Source: Synechococcus sp. UW140 (GTDB lineage Bacteria > Cyanobacteriota > Cyanobacteriia > PCC-6307 > Cyanobiaceae). From it: a DNA stretch of 35,201 bases. This document shows positions 26,828 through 35,120 of this stretch, one piece after another. Positions within the stretch are counted from its first letter, which is position 1. Each line of letters starts with the position of its first letter. A model generated the notes under the pieces. That model was not told the origin of the DNA. It saw only the letters and a program-made list of their open reading frames with translations, and made no database searches. The position numbers were made by a program, and so were the translations under genes. The stretch covers positions 1-35,201 of the forward strand of contig CAMCMT010000027.1 in the NCBI GenBank assembly GCA_945875915.1, in the 5' to 3' direction.

Positions 26828-27682
26828 TTAACTGCGATTGCCTTCGGCAGTAGCCAAGGCCAAGCTGGGATCACCAGTGAGATCGGCAGCTAAGAAGGCG
26901 GCGGTTTCCGGCAGGGCCAGGTGCAGATTTGATTCCGTATGCAACCCCAGCTGGAGAGATTCTGCCACCAACTCGAGCAGATGGCCGCCATGGCGGTGGT
27001 CATCACTAAGAAAATGCAGGTGGTAGCCGGGCACATTAATCGTGCGGGCGTAGTCCGGGCTCCAGAAGCCCACCAAGCTGCCGCTAATGTTTTGTAGTTC
27101 GAATTCCGCTTGGTGGCTGGTGGCGGTAACTAAGTCCGTGCCAGGTGCGCTTTTACAGGCGGTGCGTACCTTAATCCGCTCAAAAAGGCCATGCAAGCGA
27201 ATCGCCACAAACAGGTTGGCGCTTGGACGCAGGCCATCGAGACGCTGACGCAGGTCCGCAAAGCTGCTGACCCCCGCAAAGCTGGCCTCCGTATCGGCGG
27301 CAAAATGGGTCGCCACGAAAAAAGGAGCCAGGGCCGCATCGGGCGCCACTTGGACCGAACCATCGCCGCGGGCTTGCCAGCACACCCCATCCAGCAAAAT
27401 CGCTTCGCCATCAAGGCCATCAAAGGTGCCCAAGCCGAAATCGCCATGGCGGCGAATATCAGCGACGGAAACACATCCCTGGTAGAGCCCCTTCACTAGG
27501 GCGCCAGAGGTAGACACCTGGTAGAGGGTGTGGTGCTCGATATCAAGGGCTTCTGCCAGGGCCGAGCTAATGGCATGGTTGAGACTTTCGCCGCTGCTTG
27601 CGCAATGGGCTTGCAGGGCGGCCCAAAGGCTAGCCGGCAAACGCAAATGGAGGTTGTGAACGGAATCGGGGTGGCTAATCAT
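26828..27682 (-). CDS. budA: Alpha-acetolactate decarboxylase with N-terminal RHH-like extension
   Basis: A 284-residue protein. Residues about 50-275 are an acetolactate decarboxylase, which converts 2-acetolactate to acetoin. It opens with LYQVSTSGALVKGLYQGCVSV and GDFGLGTFDGLDGEAILLDG, and the zinc ligands are His221, His223 and His234 in GYHLHFLSDDHRHGGH, with the same spacing (2 and 11) as characterised enzymes. PDYARTINVPG carries the conserved arginine. Bacterial BudA normally starts directly or with a signal peptide, but here residues 8-45 (HNLHLRLPASLWAALQAHCASSGESLNHAISSALAEAL) look like a ribbon-helix-helix DNA-binding unit of the CopG/HicB type. The gene is 19 bases downstream of the broken acetolactate synthase gene, so its former substrate source in the operon is dead. 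No lesion is seen in budA itself. Confidence 0.9.
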   Translation of the reverse strand: MISHPDSVHNLHLRLPASLWAALQAHCASSGESLNHAISSALAEALDIEHHTLYQVSTSGALVKGLYQGCVSVADIRRHGDFGLGTFDGLDGEAILLDGVCWQARGDGSVQVAPDAALAPFFVATHFAADTEASFAGVSSFADLRQRLDGLRPSANLFVAIRLHGLFERIKVRTACKSAPGTDLVTATSHQAEFELQNISGSLVGFWSPDYARTINVPGYHLHFLSDDHRHGGHLLELVAESLQLGLHTESNLHLALPETAAFLAADLTGDPSLALATAEGNRS

Positions 27683-27701
27683 GGCGGCAGCGGAGCAAAA
27701 C

Positions 27702-29029
27702 TCAGTGGAGGAAATCTTGATGGACGTTCTGCATCAACTTGAGATTGTCTAAATAATCACTGGGGATGTCGATCAGGACTGGGCAATCGGCCTGCAGGGC
27801 CTCGCGCAGCACCGGGACCAATTGGTCGGCATCGCTAATGCAATAGTCCTTACAACCAAAGATTGCCGCAAAAGCACACTTATCATAGTGGCCCAGCTTG
27901 ACGCCAACAATGCGGCCGTAGTGGGCCTGCTCCTGGAACTCCACCATGGTGTAAGGCGCACTGTTCCAGATCAGGTGCACGAAGCGGCTGCCCAGCCGTT
28001 TGGCCGTTTCCAGTTCGGTGACCGTGAACAGGAAGCCGCCATCGTCCGACACGAAAATCACCGGCTAAGCCGGCCGCAGCAGGTTGGCTGCCATGGCCCA
28101 GGGCAGGGCCACCCCCAGGGTCTGCTGGCCATTGATTACCAACACTTGGCGGGCATGGTCGGCGGAAAATAGCGGCCCATCCAGATGTAGAAGAAGCCCA
28201 CATCAAGGGCAATGGTGGTGTCTGCGGTGACGACCTGCTGCAGCTCATGGATCACCCGCAGGGGGTGCACCAGCATGCCGCCAAGCTGGGCCGCCTCGGC
28301 ATCGGCGCTGCGGCGGAAGGCCTCCTCCACCTGCACCTGGAGTGTGGGCGCCAAGGCCTCGAGGCTGGTATCGAGGCTGGTATCGAGATCGCCGATCAGT
28401 TCCGCCTGGGACAGGAAGGCCTGGTCCTGGTCGATCTCCTGCCCATCGATTGACACCAGGGGGCTGGTCTTGCCTCTGTTCCAGAGGCTGGGATCAAATT
28501 CGATCGGCACGAAGCCCAGGGTGATCACGCAGTCGGCGTCATCGAGCAAGCGATCGGCCGGCTGGTTAAGGAGCAGGCCCAGCTTGCCGGCGTATGGGCT
28601 GGCGGCGGCCCAGCCGCCCGGCCCCTGGACGGTGGAGGCATAGGGCAGGCCAGTGGTGGCCACTGTCGGCAGCACGCACCGCATTGCCGAACATCTAAGG
28701 CAGGAAATGGATCGTCAGGGCCGACTGGGCGTATTTCGTCACCGGTTCATCCCATCCACGCCGTCGAGGGCTTAGTGGGTGTGCTTGATCCGGTCGTCTA
28801 GGGGCACTTCACCGCCGATCGCCAGGACCGGATCCCCCTCCGAGGTGGCCGTGACCGGGCCCGTTACCAGGTTGGTGACACCCGGGCCTGAGGTGACCAC
28901 ACACCCCCCCCAACTTGCCATCGGGCAGGGCGATGGACAGGCTGTCGAGCTTGGCTCCAGGGATGCCAAACACATGGCCCACCCATGCTGTTCCAGCATC
29001 TTGACAAGGGCTTGAGCCCCATTGATCAC
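27702..29029 (-). pseudogene. alsS: Acetolactate synthase (AlsS/BudB type), multiply disrupted
   Basis: A thiamine-diphosphate enzyme gene that would make 2-acetolactate from two pyruvates. Recognisable parts on the minus strand are [16 protein letters not shown], then [90 protein letters not shown] and SDDGGFLFTVTELETAKRLGS. Lesions: a frameshift near 28978-28984, another at the C8 run 28904-28911, a stop at 28772-28774, a stop at 28695-28697, loss of roughly 50 residues after AKLDS and of about 100 before the middle domain, a frameshift near 28145 and a stop at 28065-28067. The large number of lesions excludes sequencing error. It sits between the SDR gene and budA on the same strand, as an acetoin operon would be ordered. 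Confidence 0.92.
28359..28388. repeat. 12-bp tandem duplication in the alsS pseudogene
   Basis: TCGAGGCTGGTA occurs twice in tandem (28359-28370 and 28371-28382), followed by a partial third copy TCGAG. It is in frame and encodes a repeated Asp-Thr-Ser-Leu. Slipped-strand duplication in a gene no longer under selection would explain it. Confidence 0.8.
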
Positions 29030-29085
29030 TTTATCTCCCGAAAATCATGACCGGCCCAATCCGAATTTTAATAAATGACATCAGA

Positions 29086-29910
29086 TCAATGGGCCCGAAC
29101 AGCGGGGCCAGCGGCAGACGTTGCCGTCATCAGGGTCTTTGAAAATCGGGCCACCACCGCCCGGGGCACCAGGCGCAGGGAACGGGCCTTCAAGGCGTTG
29201 ATCCGGCCATCAATGCTGGAGAGCTTGCCCGCAAAGAGCCGCTCCAGCCCCACCTCAGCCACGGCCCGTGCCGACCGGCGTCCCCCCTTGGCAAGGGCCT
29301 CGACCTGGAGGCCGCGCTGGTCCATATCGCTAAAAAAGGCCGTGTCGCTAGGGCCAGGCGACAGGCAACTGACAACCACCCCCTGGTCCTCCAGCTCCAT
29401 GGCCAGGGCTTCGGAGAAATTCAACACATAGGCCTTGGACGCCCCATAGGCGGCGAAATAGGGGGTGGGCTGGTAGGCGGCGGTGGAGGCAATATTGAGA
29501 ATCCAGCCCTTGCCGCGCTGTCCCATCCCAGCGCCATAACGCTGGCAGAGTTCACTAAGGCTCAAGATATTGAGTTGCAACATGCTGGCAACCTGGGCCG
29601 GACCCAGGACGCTGTGCTCGCCGTAAAGTCCAATGCCGGCATTGTTAATCAGGATCTCGATCTCGAGACCCTGATTTTCTGTCAACTCCCAGAGCACTTG
29701 AGCGCTCCCTGGCAGCCCCAAGTCCATTGGGGCTGCCTTCACGGCGACGCCATGGGCCGTCCCCAGCTCCTTGGCCAGGTCGTCGAGCCTGCACTTGCTT
29801 CGAGCCACCAGGACTAAATCGTGGCCACGGGCCGCCAATAGGCGGGCAAACTCGAGGCCAATGCCCGAGCTGGCGCCAGTTACTAAGGCCACTCCTGGGG
29901 GGCGATTCAT
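29086..29910 (-). CDS. Short-chain dehydrogenase/reductase (classical SDR)
   Basis: A 274-residue NAD(P)-dependent oxidoreductase. The cofactor motif TGASSGIG is at residues 11-18, ARSKCR suggests NADP preference, INNAGIG is the conserved NNAG, and the catalytic serine and YxxxK are in NIASTAAYQPTPYFAAYGASKAYVLNF (Tyr and Lys of YGASK). The C-terminus is the longer type seen in DltE/YqjQ-like SDRs. The frame is open to 30354, but the conserved fold begins at ATG 29910, which has a weak GGTAA before it. It lies 56 bases upstream of the alsS pseudogene on the same strand; it could once have served as an acetoin/diacetyl reductase in that module, though the sequence does not look specifically like BudC and the substrate is unknown. 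Confidence 0.9.
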   Translation of the reverse strand: MNRPPGVALVTGASSGIGLEFARLLAARGHDLVLVARSKCRLDDLAKELGTAHGVAVKAAPMDLGLPGSAQVLWELTENQGLEIEILINNAGIGLYGEHSVLGPAQVASMLQLNILSLSELCQRYGAGMGQRGKGWILNIASTAAYQPTPYFAAYGASKAYVLNFSEALAMELEDQGVVVSCLSPGPSDTAFFSDMDQRGLQVEALAKGGRRSARAVAEVGLERLFAGKLSSIDGRINALKARSLRLVPRAVVARFSKTLMTATSAAGPAVRAH

Positions 29911-30449
29911 CTTGTTACCGCTGAAGTAGTAAATCCTAGTCTTGATAGTACAAATTAAACATGGATTAAAGCGACGGGGCTGGCCCAAGCCTCCGCCTGA
30001 GACTCCCCAAACAGACGCATCCCTAGGGGGCCAGGGTGTTGGAGGCTCCCGCCAGATCAGCCACCAGTGGAAACTGCACAGGATTTTATTTGAGGCGGTG
30101 GTTGCTTGCTGGCAGCTGGGCTGCAGCGGTTGCAAAGGCAGGTCAAGCTCCTCAACCACAGACCGGTGGCTCGCTTTGGCCAGGTGACTTCGAGGGGCTG
30201 CCGCCTGGGCAGGACCTCTATTAATCCCAACGCTCCTCGGGGACCAGCTTGTTGATGAGCCAATCAACGACTCAGCACTCACCCCCCAGGCGAGGAGTAG
30301 CCCAGGGCTAGCGAGCCTGTTTCGGGCTAAGGGAAGCGTGGTTGCAGAAGGCATCCATGGCCCAAAGGAGCCGCAACCCTTGCCGCCAATCCACCCGCCG
30401 CAGACCAGCCGAGCGCCATAGTCTCAACATCCCAACTCGATCGAGCGCC
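29911..30449. other. Spacer between divergent SDR and Hlip genes
   Basis: About 540 bases (440 if the Hlip gene starts at the ATG 30357). Minus-strand and plus-strand frames are open here but their translations look like shadows (Pro/Trp/Ser-rich, no known domain). It must contain the promoters of both flanking genes. The A/T-rich part at about 29930-29965 is the likeliest promoter area for the SDR gene; I cannot define boxes. Confidence 0.4.
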
Positions 30450-30674
30450 TTGGCCAACGACGCTTACCAGTACGAACCCGTCGAGAAGTTCGGCGAAAGC
30501 CTCACCACCGCCCGGCCCTGGAACGTCGGCGCCCTGGCCGGGGTGGAGCAGCTCAATGGCCGCGCCGCCATGGTTGGTTTCGCTGCAGCCATCCTGGGCG
30601 AATGGCTCACGGGCAAGGGCATTGTCGGCCAACTGGGCCTGGGGCTCGCCTGGCTGCTCAGCCCCTCCTGGTGA
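30450..30674 (+). CDS. High-light-inducible protein (Hlip/Scp)
   Basis: A one-helix chlorophyll-binding protein of the CAB/ELIP/HLIP superfamily. The core is VEQLNGRAAMVGFAAAILGEWLTGKG, matching the ExxNGRxAMxGF chlorophyll-binding signature, preceded by YQYEPVEKFGESLTTARPWNVGALAG as in longer picocyanobacterial Hlips. Hlips protect photosystem assembly intermediates in the thylakoid membrane and are induced by light stress. I start it at TTG 30450 (74 residues), where the family similarity begins; ATG 30357 would add 31 basic, unconserved residues. Four bases separate it from the next gene, a PAP/fibrillin, so they are probably one transcript. Confidence 0.9.
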   Translation: MANDAYQYEPVEKFGESLTTARPWNVGALAGVEQLNGRAAMVGFAAAILGEWLTGKGIVGQLGLGLAWLLSPSW

Positions 30675-30678
30675 CGGG

Positions 30679-31242
30679 GTGAGCAGCACACGCCAAAGCC
30701 TGCTCGACACCCTGCAGGCCCCAAGCCAACGCCCACTTGGGCGCCCAGCCCCCCTGGGGGACGCCGCCACCCAGCAACTGGTGGAGCAGCTCGAGCAGGA
30801 GCAGCCCGCCGATCTGGTGCGGGACCAGCAGCTACTGACGGGGGTGTGGGAGCTGCGCTGGAGCTCCAGCCGCCAGCCCTGGCTGAGGGAAGCCCCGTGG
30901 CTCGAAAATCTGCAGGTGCTTGATCCGAACCGGGGTCTGGGCCTGAACCTGCTGCGGCTGAAGGGGCCCCTCGGCTCGATCGCGGCGATCAGCGTGGTGG
31001 CGGCCCTGGAGGTCTGCCCGCCCCAACGGGTGTCGGTCCAGTTCCAACGGGGTGGCTGGATCGGCCCGCGCCTCGGCGGAAACCGATGGGAATTGCTCGC
31101 CGCCGTGCGCCAAAGTTTTCCCGCCTGGCTCGACATCACCGTGCTTGATCAGGAGTTGCGCGTCTGCCGGGGCAATGCCGGCACGCTCTTTGTCCTCCTG
31201 CGCCGGCCGGATCTCTGTGCCGCGGAGCTCCTACCGGCCTAA
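30679..31242 (+). CDS. PAP/fibrillin-family protein (plastid lipid-associated protein homologue)
   Basis: A 187-residue protein from GTG 30679. Family features are the helical N-terminus (STRQSLLDTLQ, LVEQLEQEQPADLV), the strand pair LLTGVWELRWSSSRQPWL, and the later strands RVSVQFQRGGWIGP and LDITVLDQELRVCRGNAGTLFVLLRR, which resemble the C-terminal DxxxRxxRGxxGxxFVL motif of fibrillins. These lipocalin-like proteins associate with thylakoid lipids and plastoglobule-like particles and take part in photoprotection, which fits its pairing with an Hlip gene. An earlier ATG in frame at 30556 lies within the Hlip gene and is unlikely. Confidence 0.85.
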   Translation: MSSTRQSLLDTLQAPSQRPLGRPAPLGDAATQQLVEQLEQEQPADLVRDQQLLTGVWELRWSSSRQPWLREAPWLENLQVLDPNRGLGLNLLRLKGPLGSIAAISVVAALEVCPPQRVSVQFQRGGWIGPRLGGNRWELLAAVRQSFPAWLDITVLDQELRVCRGNAGTLFVLLRRPDLCAAELLPA

Positions 31243-31370
31243 ATCGTTAGCGCTGGGCTGCTATTAATAGATCGGGCCAGGCACAAAATTGTTGGGTTAC
31301 GACTTCTACGTAGCGCCTCCTCGACCAGGATCAAGGGCCCGCCTTGAACCGCACAGGTTGGGATGGGCGC

Positions 31371-33284
31371 CTAGGGGGCCTGGACCGCTCCGGGGTTCTC
31401 TCCACTTTCTAATTCGTAGACTTCAACCGGCTGCTCCCGTCCCTTGACGGGCTGGGGGCCCCAGGGAGTTAATCGCCAGCGGCCCTCCTCCAGCAGATCT
31501 CTGGTATCGGAGGAGAGCAATACGCGACAATCGTTCCCCATCCGCTCCTTGTCGAGGGATTCAAGACGGGCACTAATATTGACGGCATCACCAATCACCG
31601 CATATTCCATCCGCGCGCTACCCCCCATCGAACCGGTGATGACGGGGCCGCTACAGATACCAATCCGCAAACGAATGGGCGGCAGATCCTTCTCCATGAG
31701 CTCGACCATTAAACTGGTGATCGCCAGCTGAATCTCCCTAGCAGCGCAGACAGCAGCCTCCGCATTCTCACGGGCATTGAGGGGAAGGGGAGCGCCAAAA
31801 ACCGCAAGAAACCCGTCACCCGTGAACTTATTAACCATCCCGCCGTGACGATTAATGATGTCAACAAATTTTTCCATGCCGATATTAAGCCAATCAAGCA
31901 ACTCGGTTGGAGCCATCCACTCACCCACGGAGCTAAAGTGGACGGTGTCTGCCAACATCACCGTAAGTGGCAATTCCCGACCGGGAAAACGACCATTGCT
32001 CAGCAAGCTTTCGCGCTGATTCCAGAGCTCCGAGGCCACCGCGGGCGAGGTGGTCTGGCCCAGTAAACGTTCAAACTGGCGTCGATGTTCCTGGCTTACC
32101 GCCGCCCTGCGAATCCAGCTTGACACTGACATTAAGGCCATTGCCGCCATCGGCAGGCTGATGCCAATCCACTGGCCAGTCAACAACAGAGCCACGCTGC
32201 CGCCCAGTAGCAGGATTTCCAAAAGCAACAGTAATAGGGCGCTTCGAACAAACGATTTTGTACGTTCGCCCACCAGAATGCCCAGGGCTAGGGCGATCAA
32301 TAACAGGCCCAAGTTCAACCAGGCTGGCAAGGCATCCATCTGGAAACGGCCGCCCGCCTGAAGATCAAATAGGGCCCCAAGCCGGTGGGCATGGAGCTCA
32401 ACGCCATCGATAACCGCCAGGTTGGCCTGTTGGCCAAAACGCGTAAATGGGGTATGAAAATTATCGCGGAGGGAGGCAGCACGGCTGCCAATCAACACAA
32501 TTGTGCCTCGCAATTCATTGGCTGGAATAGCGCCATCAAGCAAGCTGCCAAAACTCCAGCTAGGGAAACTATTGGGCTTATAATAGGCAAGCATCCGCTG
32601 CAAACCAGCCGCATCCTGTTGGCGGTAACCACCGGAATCACTGCTTAACCAGGAGAGATCCTTGGCGCCATCCTTGAAGTGATCGCGCAAGGCTTGATTA
32701 CCCTGACTACGTTCAAAAAGCCGAAGTGGCAGAGACACATACTCGGGGGGCTGACCCTCCACGTGGACTAGATCGCGCCGCACTACCCCATCGGCATCGA
32801 CGATCAGATCGTTAAAAGACTTCTGCAGGATCGGGGTACCTGGTGGGCTGGGAATCGACTCCGCGGCATTGAAAATCGTGACAATTTCAGGGTGGCTTCG
32901 AATCCGCTCCCTTAGCAGGGCCGCACCAGGTTCAACCCCCTTATCGCGATAGAAATCAATTCCGATCGCCTTAACACCATCGGCTCGCAAGCGATCGATG
33001 GCCTGAACCATCAAGCCATCCGGTAGGGGCCAACCAAAGCGCCTGATGTCCTGCTCGGTAAGTCCGACCAGGCGAATGGGCCAGCGCGATCCCGCAGGAG
33101 CCGGGCGCAGCACCACTGATGTGTCGTAGATCAGCAGGTTGAGCGATTCACCGATGCCGGAAACCTGGAAGGCCCCAATACAGCCAAGGCTGGCCCCAAA
33201 AGGGGCTAACAAACTAAGAAAACTTTTTGCCTGCCGGCGCTTCCCCTTGAGGCGAAACCATGGCATCACGCGGAAAAGCTTCAC
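31371..33284 (-). CDS. CHASE2-domain adenylate/guanylate cyclase
   Basis: A 637-residue membrane-bound signalling enzyme. An N-terminal membrane span (about residues 23-45) is followed by an extracytoplasmic CHASE2 sensor domain (LNLLIYDTSVVLRPAP through ELRGTIVLIGSRAASLRDNFHTPF, about residues 45-310). Three closely spaced spans (about 325-390) follow, as usual for CHASE2 proteins. The class III cyclase domain has its two metal-binding aspartates at 446 (LADTVHFSS) and 490 (FTGDGFLAVFG), the expected 44 residues apart, and RMEYAVIGDAVNISARLES at the transition-state end. Both metal sites are intact, so it should be active; the ATP/GTP preference cannot be decided by eye. Its start overlaps the end of the DUF928 gene by four bases, so the two are translationally coupled. 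Confidence 0.93.
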   Translation of the reverse strand: MKLFRVMPWFRLKGKRRQAKSFLSLLAPFGASLGCIGAFQVSGIGESLNLLIYDTSVVLRPAPAGSRWPIRLVGLTEQDIRRFGWPLPDGLMVQAIDRLRADGVKAIGIDFYRDKGVEPGAALLRERIRSHPEIVTIFNAAESIPSPPGTPILQKSFNDLIVDADGVVRRDLVHVEGQPPEYVSLPLRLFERSQGNQALRDHFKDGAKDLSWLSSDSGGYRQQDAAGLQRMLAYYKPNSFPSWSFGSLLDGAIPANELRGTIVLIGSRAASLRDNFHTPFTRFGQQANLAVIDGVELHAHRLGALFDLQAGGRFQMDALPAWLNLGLLLIALALGILVGERTKSFVRSALLLLLLEILLLGGSVALLLTGQWIGISLPMAAMALMSVSSWIRRAAVSQEHRRQFERLLGQTTSPAVASELWNQRESLLSNGRFPGRELPLTVMLADTVHFSSVGEWMAPTELLDWLNIGMEKFVDIINRHGGMVNKFTGDGFLAVFGAPLPLNARENAEAAVCAAREIQLAITSLMVELMEKDLPPIRLRIGICSGPVITGSMGGSARMEYAVIGDAVNISARLESLDKERMGNDCRVLLSSDTRDLLEEGRWRLTPWGPQPVKGREQPVEVYELESGENPGAVQAP

Positions 33285-33973
33285 AGGCAGCGAACGGGTA
33301 ATTGGGTAGGCCAGTCAGTGCCAAGGACCTCATCAAGCGCAAAACTCTTGGCAACCTGATCCCGGGGAATCGTGCCGCCGCAATGGGTCTTCCATTCGGC
33401 TAGCTCAGCTTGCATCAGCCGATCAACCGGCTCTGCCGCCTTGACCAACAGGCTCACTGCCGGCGGCGCCCCGGCTGAAACAAAATTGAGGAGATCAGGA
33501 TCAGCAATCCCTCCGCCACATCGATAACTACTTTCCCATTGAATCACGCCTCCGAAGGAAGGGGCCTTCAGCAGCACGAGTCCCACAGGTGCCGGCGCAA
33601 TCTCCCGACTCTGCAACATCGCAGCCCCTGGCTCAACGATTCCAGCAGCATTCGCCGGCTTAAAAGCAACAATCAGGGGGTTGAGATTGGCACTAGGACC
33701 CTGCAGAATTGCGATTAGGCCGCTGGGTCCGGGAGCAAAGACGTTTGACTTAGGCACCAAATGGGCCACAAGCCTGGCGGTGCACTCCCCGCGGGTTCCC
33801 CCTCCCACTCGGCGCCCCGGGAAGGAACTGCGTAAATTCGTTTCGGCCATGGCCTGAGATGCGATCGCCAAGCAACCGAAAACTCCCAACAGTGAGGGGA
33901 ACCATCGGGCTGGCGCCTGCCGGCGCATAGGGATCGGGGAGAGGCGAGCAATTAGTGTCAAAGGATTGATCAT
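33281..33973 (-). CDS. DUF928-family exported protein
   Basis: A 230-residue protein with an N-terminal signal peptide (hydrophobic run SLLGVFGCLAIASQAMA, cleavage near residue 43 after AMA; an internal Met at 16 may be the true start). The mature part opens with FPGRRVGGGTRGEC, the signature of the cyanobacterial DUF928 family, and has three to four cysteines (GECTAR, SYRCGGG, THCGGT, VRCL) likely to form disulfides. Function is unknown, but DUF928 genes often sit beside genes for CHASE2-type sensors, as here. Its stop overlaps the cyclase start. A plausible reading is a periplasmic partner of the CHASE2 sensor domain. Confidence 0.88.
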   Translation of the reverse strand: MINPLTLIARLSPIPMRRQAPARWFPSLLGVFGCLAIASQAMAETNLRSSFPGRRVGGGTRGECTARLVAHLVPKSNVFAPGPSGLIAILQGPSANLNPLIVAFKPANAAGIVEPGAAMLQSREIAPAPVGLVLLKAPSFGGVIQWESSYRCGGGIADPDLLNFVSAGAPPAVSLLVKAAEPVDRLMQAELAEWKTHCGGTIPRDQVAKSFALDEVLGTDWPTQLPVRCL

Positions 33974-34306
33974 GGCTCACAATCAAAACAATGGAAGTAC
34001 TTGGGCCATAGCCATTAGCGCTCAGGGCCCAAAGAAAACGTAATCCCAGGCTTAATAAGTCCAGAAAGTAGAGCTAGCGATTGAGGAATCGAATCACGTC
34101 AGCGAGTGACGCCCAAGGGGCCATCATCCCTCCAGCCAGTGGAACCGCTAGTATTGTAAGTCATTAAGACTTCGTCAAATAAAAATTCACGGTTTGGCCC
34201 CGCTGCCATTGCCTATGAAAGTTTAGGCAGATCGCCGAATGGAGTAAGCCCGGAGCCCATGGCCAAGGAGGGTTGCGGTCGATGGCTCCACATTGGGTAC
34301 TAACTA
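33974..34306. other. Spacer with three short palindromes
   Basis: A gene-free stretch of 333 bases between the DUF928 gene (minus) and the 34307 gene (plus). It contains CGATT-GAGG-AATCG (about 34079-34092), CGTCA-GCGAG-TGACG (about 34097-34111) and AAGTC-ATTAA-GACTT (34158-34172). Promoters of both divergent genes must lie here. No RNA gene is recognisable. Confidence 0.5.
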
Positions 34307-35101
34307 TTGGCATGCCGACCCAGGGATAGGGCTTGGCAAGCCCACTCACGACCAGTCATTGCTGGGGCCAATCTACTAATTAAACAACGGCTCAGCAGTG
34401 GCTGCAGGGGTTTTGTAGTCCGATCACAGAACCCTGGCGCGGCTGGCGGAGTTGAATCGCTCCAGTTGCAGCTCTCGGCCTTGGCCTTCCTCCATCTTCA
34501 GACAGAAGCCGGCTGCGCCCTTGCGATTGGGGCCTTCCCCCACTTCCACTACGACGCCCGCGGTGGCAGCGGATTGGCCACCCTGGGCCGCAGTGAAGGC
34601 TCGGGCTGGCAGGCCGTACGCTTCGATCCGTCGCTCCTGAGAATTCCAGCCCTGAGCTGGCGCAACACTCGCATTCTCGGCCTACCCCTACCGCCAGGAC
34701 TATCGATCGCCATTGAACCTGAACAGCTCGAAGGTCAATGGCACCCCAACAGCGGCGAAGTGCAGCTGGAGTTTCAATCCCGCTTTTGTTTTTCCCTGGC
34801 GGGTTGCTACCAAGCACCTGACCTCATCGTGCGCACGCGCTTGCACAGCGAATCAGCCCAAGGGCAGCGGCACCATGCCCAGGGGGAACGGATTAGGAGC
34901 GATGGAGAGGCGCTATTAGTCGGAATCGCCACGGTACCCCCGACCGGTGATAGCTGGTTAGATCGCTTTTTAGGCTTGCCAGACGAGGCTCTAGCCTTGT
35001 TGCGCTGCCGCCTCATTCGCACCAGAACTGAAGACGGGCAAGCGGAATCCTTGGGCCGCGTCCCTTTACGTGGTGTAAATACCGAGACCCGAATGCCCTG
35101 A
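34307..35101 (+). CDS. Protein of unknown function
   Basis: An open frame of 264 codons that I do not recognise. From about residue 48 (VESLQLQLSALAFLHLQT) it shows alternating hydrophobic strands: GCALAIGAFPHFHYDARGG, LSIAIEPEQLEGQWHPNSGEVQLEFQSRFCFSL, YQAPDLIVRTRLHSES and GEALLVGIATVPPTG, followed by LDRFLGLPDEALALLRCRLI. This reads like a beta-rich soluble domain with a C-terminal helix, and the composition is that of a real gene. The first 45 residues from TTG 34307 are basic and Cys-rich and may not be translated; no ATG exists near the conserved start, so the start is uncertain. No signal peptide. Isolated gene, bounded by clusters of short palindromes. Confidence 0.65.
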   Translation: MACRPRDRAWQAHSRPVIAGANLLIKQRLSSGCRGFVVRSQNPGAAGGVESLQLQLSALAFLHLQTEAGCALAIGAFPHFHYDARGGSGLATLGRSEGSGWQAVRFDPSLLRIPALSWRNTRILGLPLPPGLSIAIEPEQLEGQWHPNSGEVQLEFQSRFCFSLAGCYQAPDLIVRTRLHSESAQGQRHHAQGERIRSDGEALLVGIATVPPTGDSWLDRFLGLPDEALALLRCRLIRTRTEDGQAESLGRVPLRGVNTETRMP

Positions 35102-35120
35102 TCAGAGGGTGAACAGGGTG

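Noticed and set aside
29911-30354. N-terminal extension of the SDR gene to 30354
   Set aside because: The extra 148 residues lack any family similarity and are Pro/Ser/Trp-rich. The Rossmann fold begins right after ATG 29910.
35068-35080. TGGTGTAAAT near 35071 as a second copy of the IS end seen at about 120
   Set aside because: Only about ten bases match the complement of the terminal repeat, it lies inside the coding frame of the unknown gene, and the GGCGGGACG part is missing.
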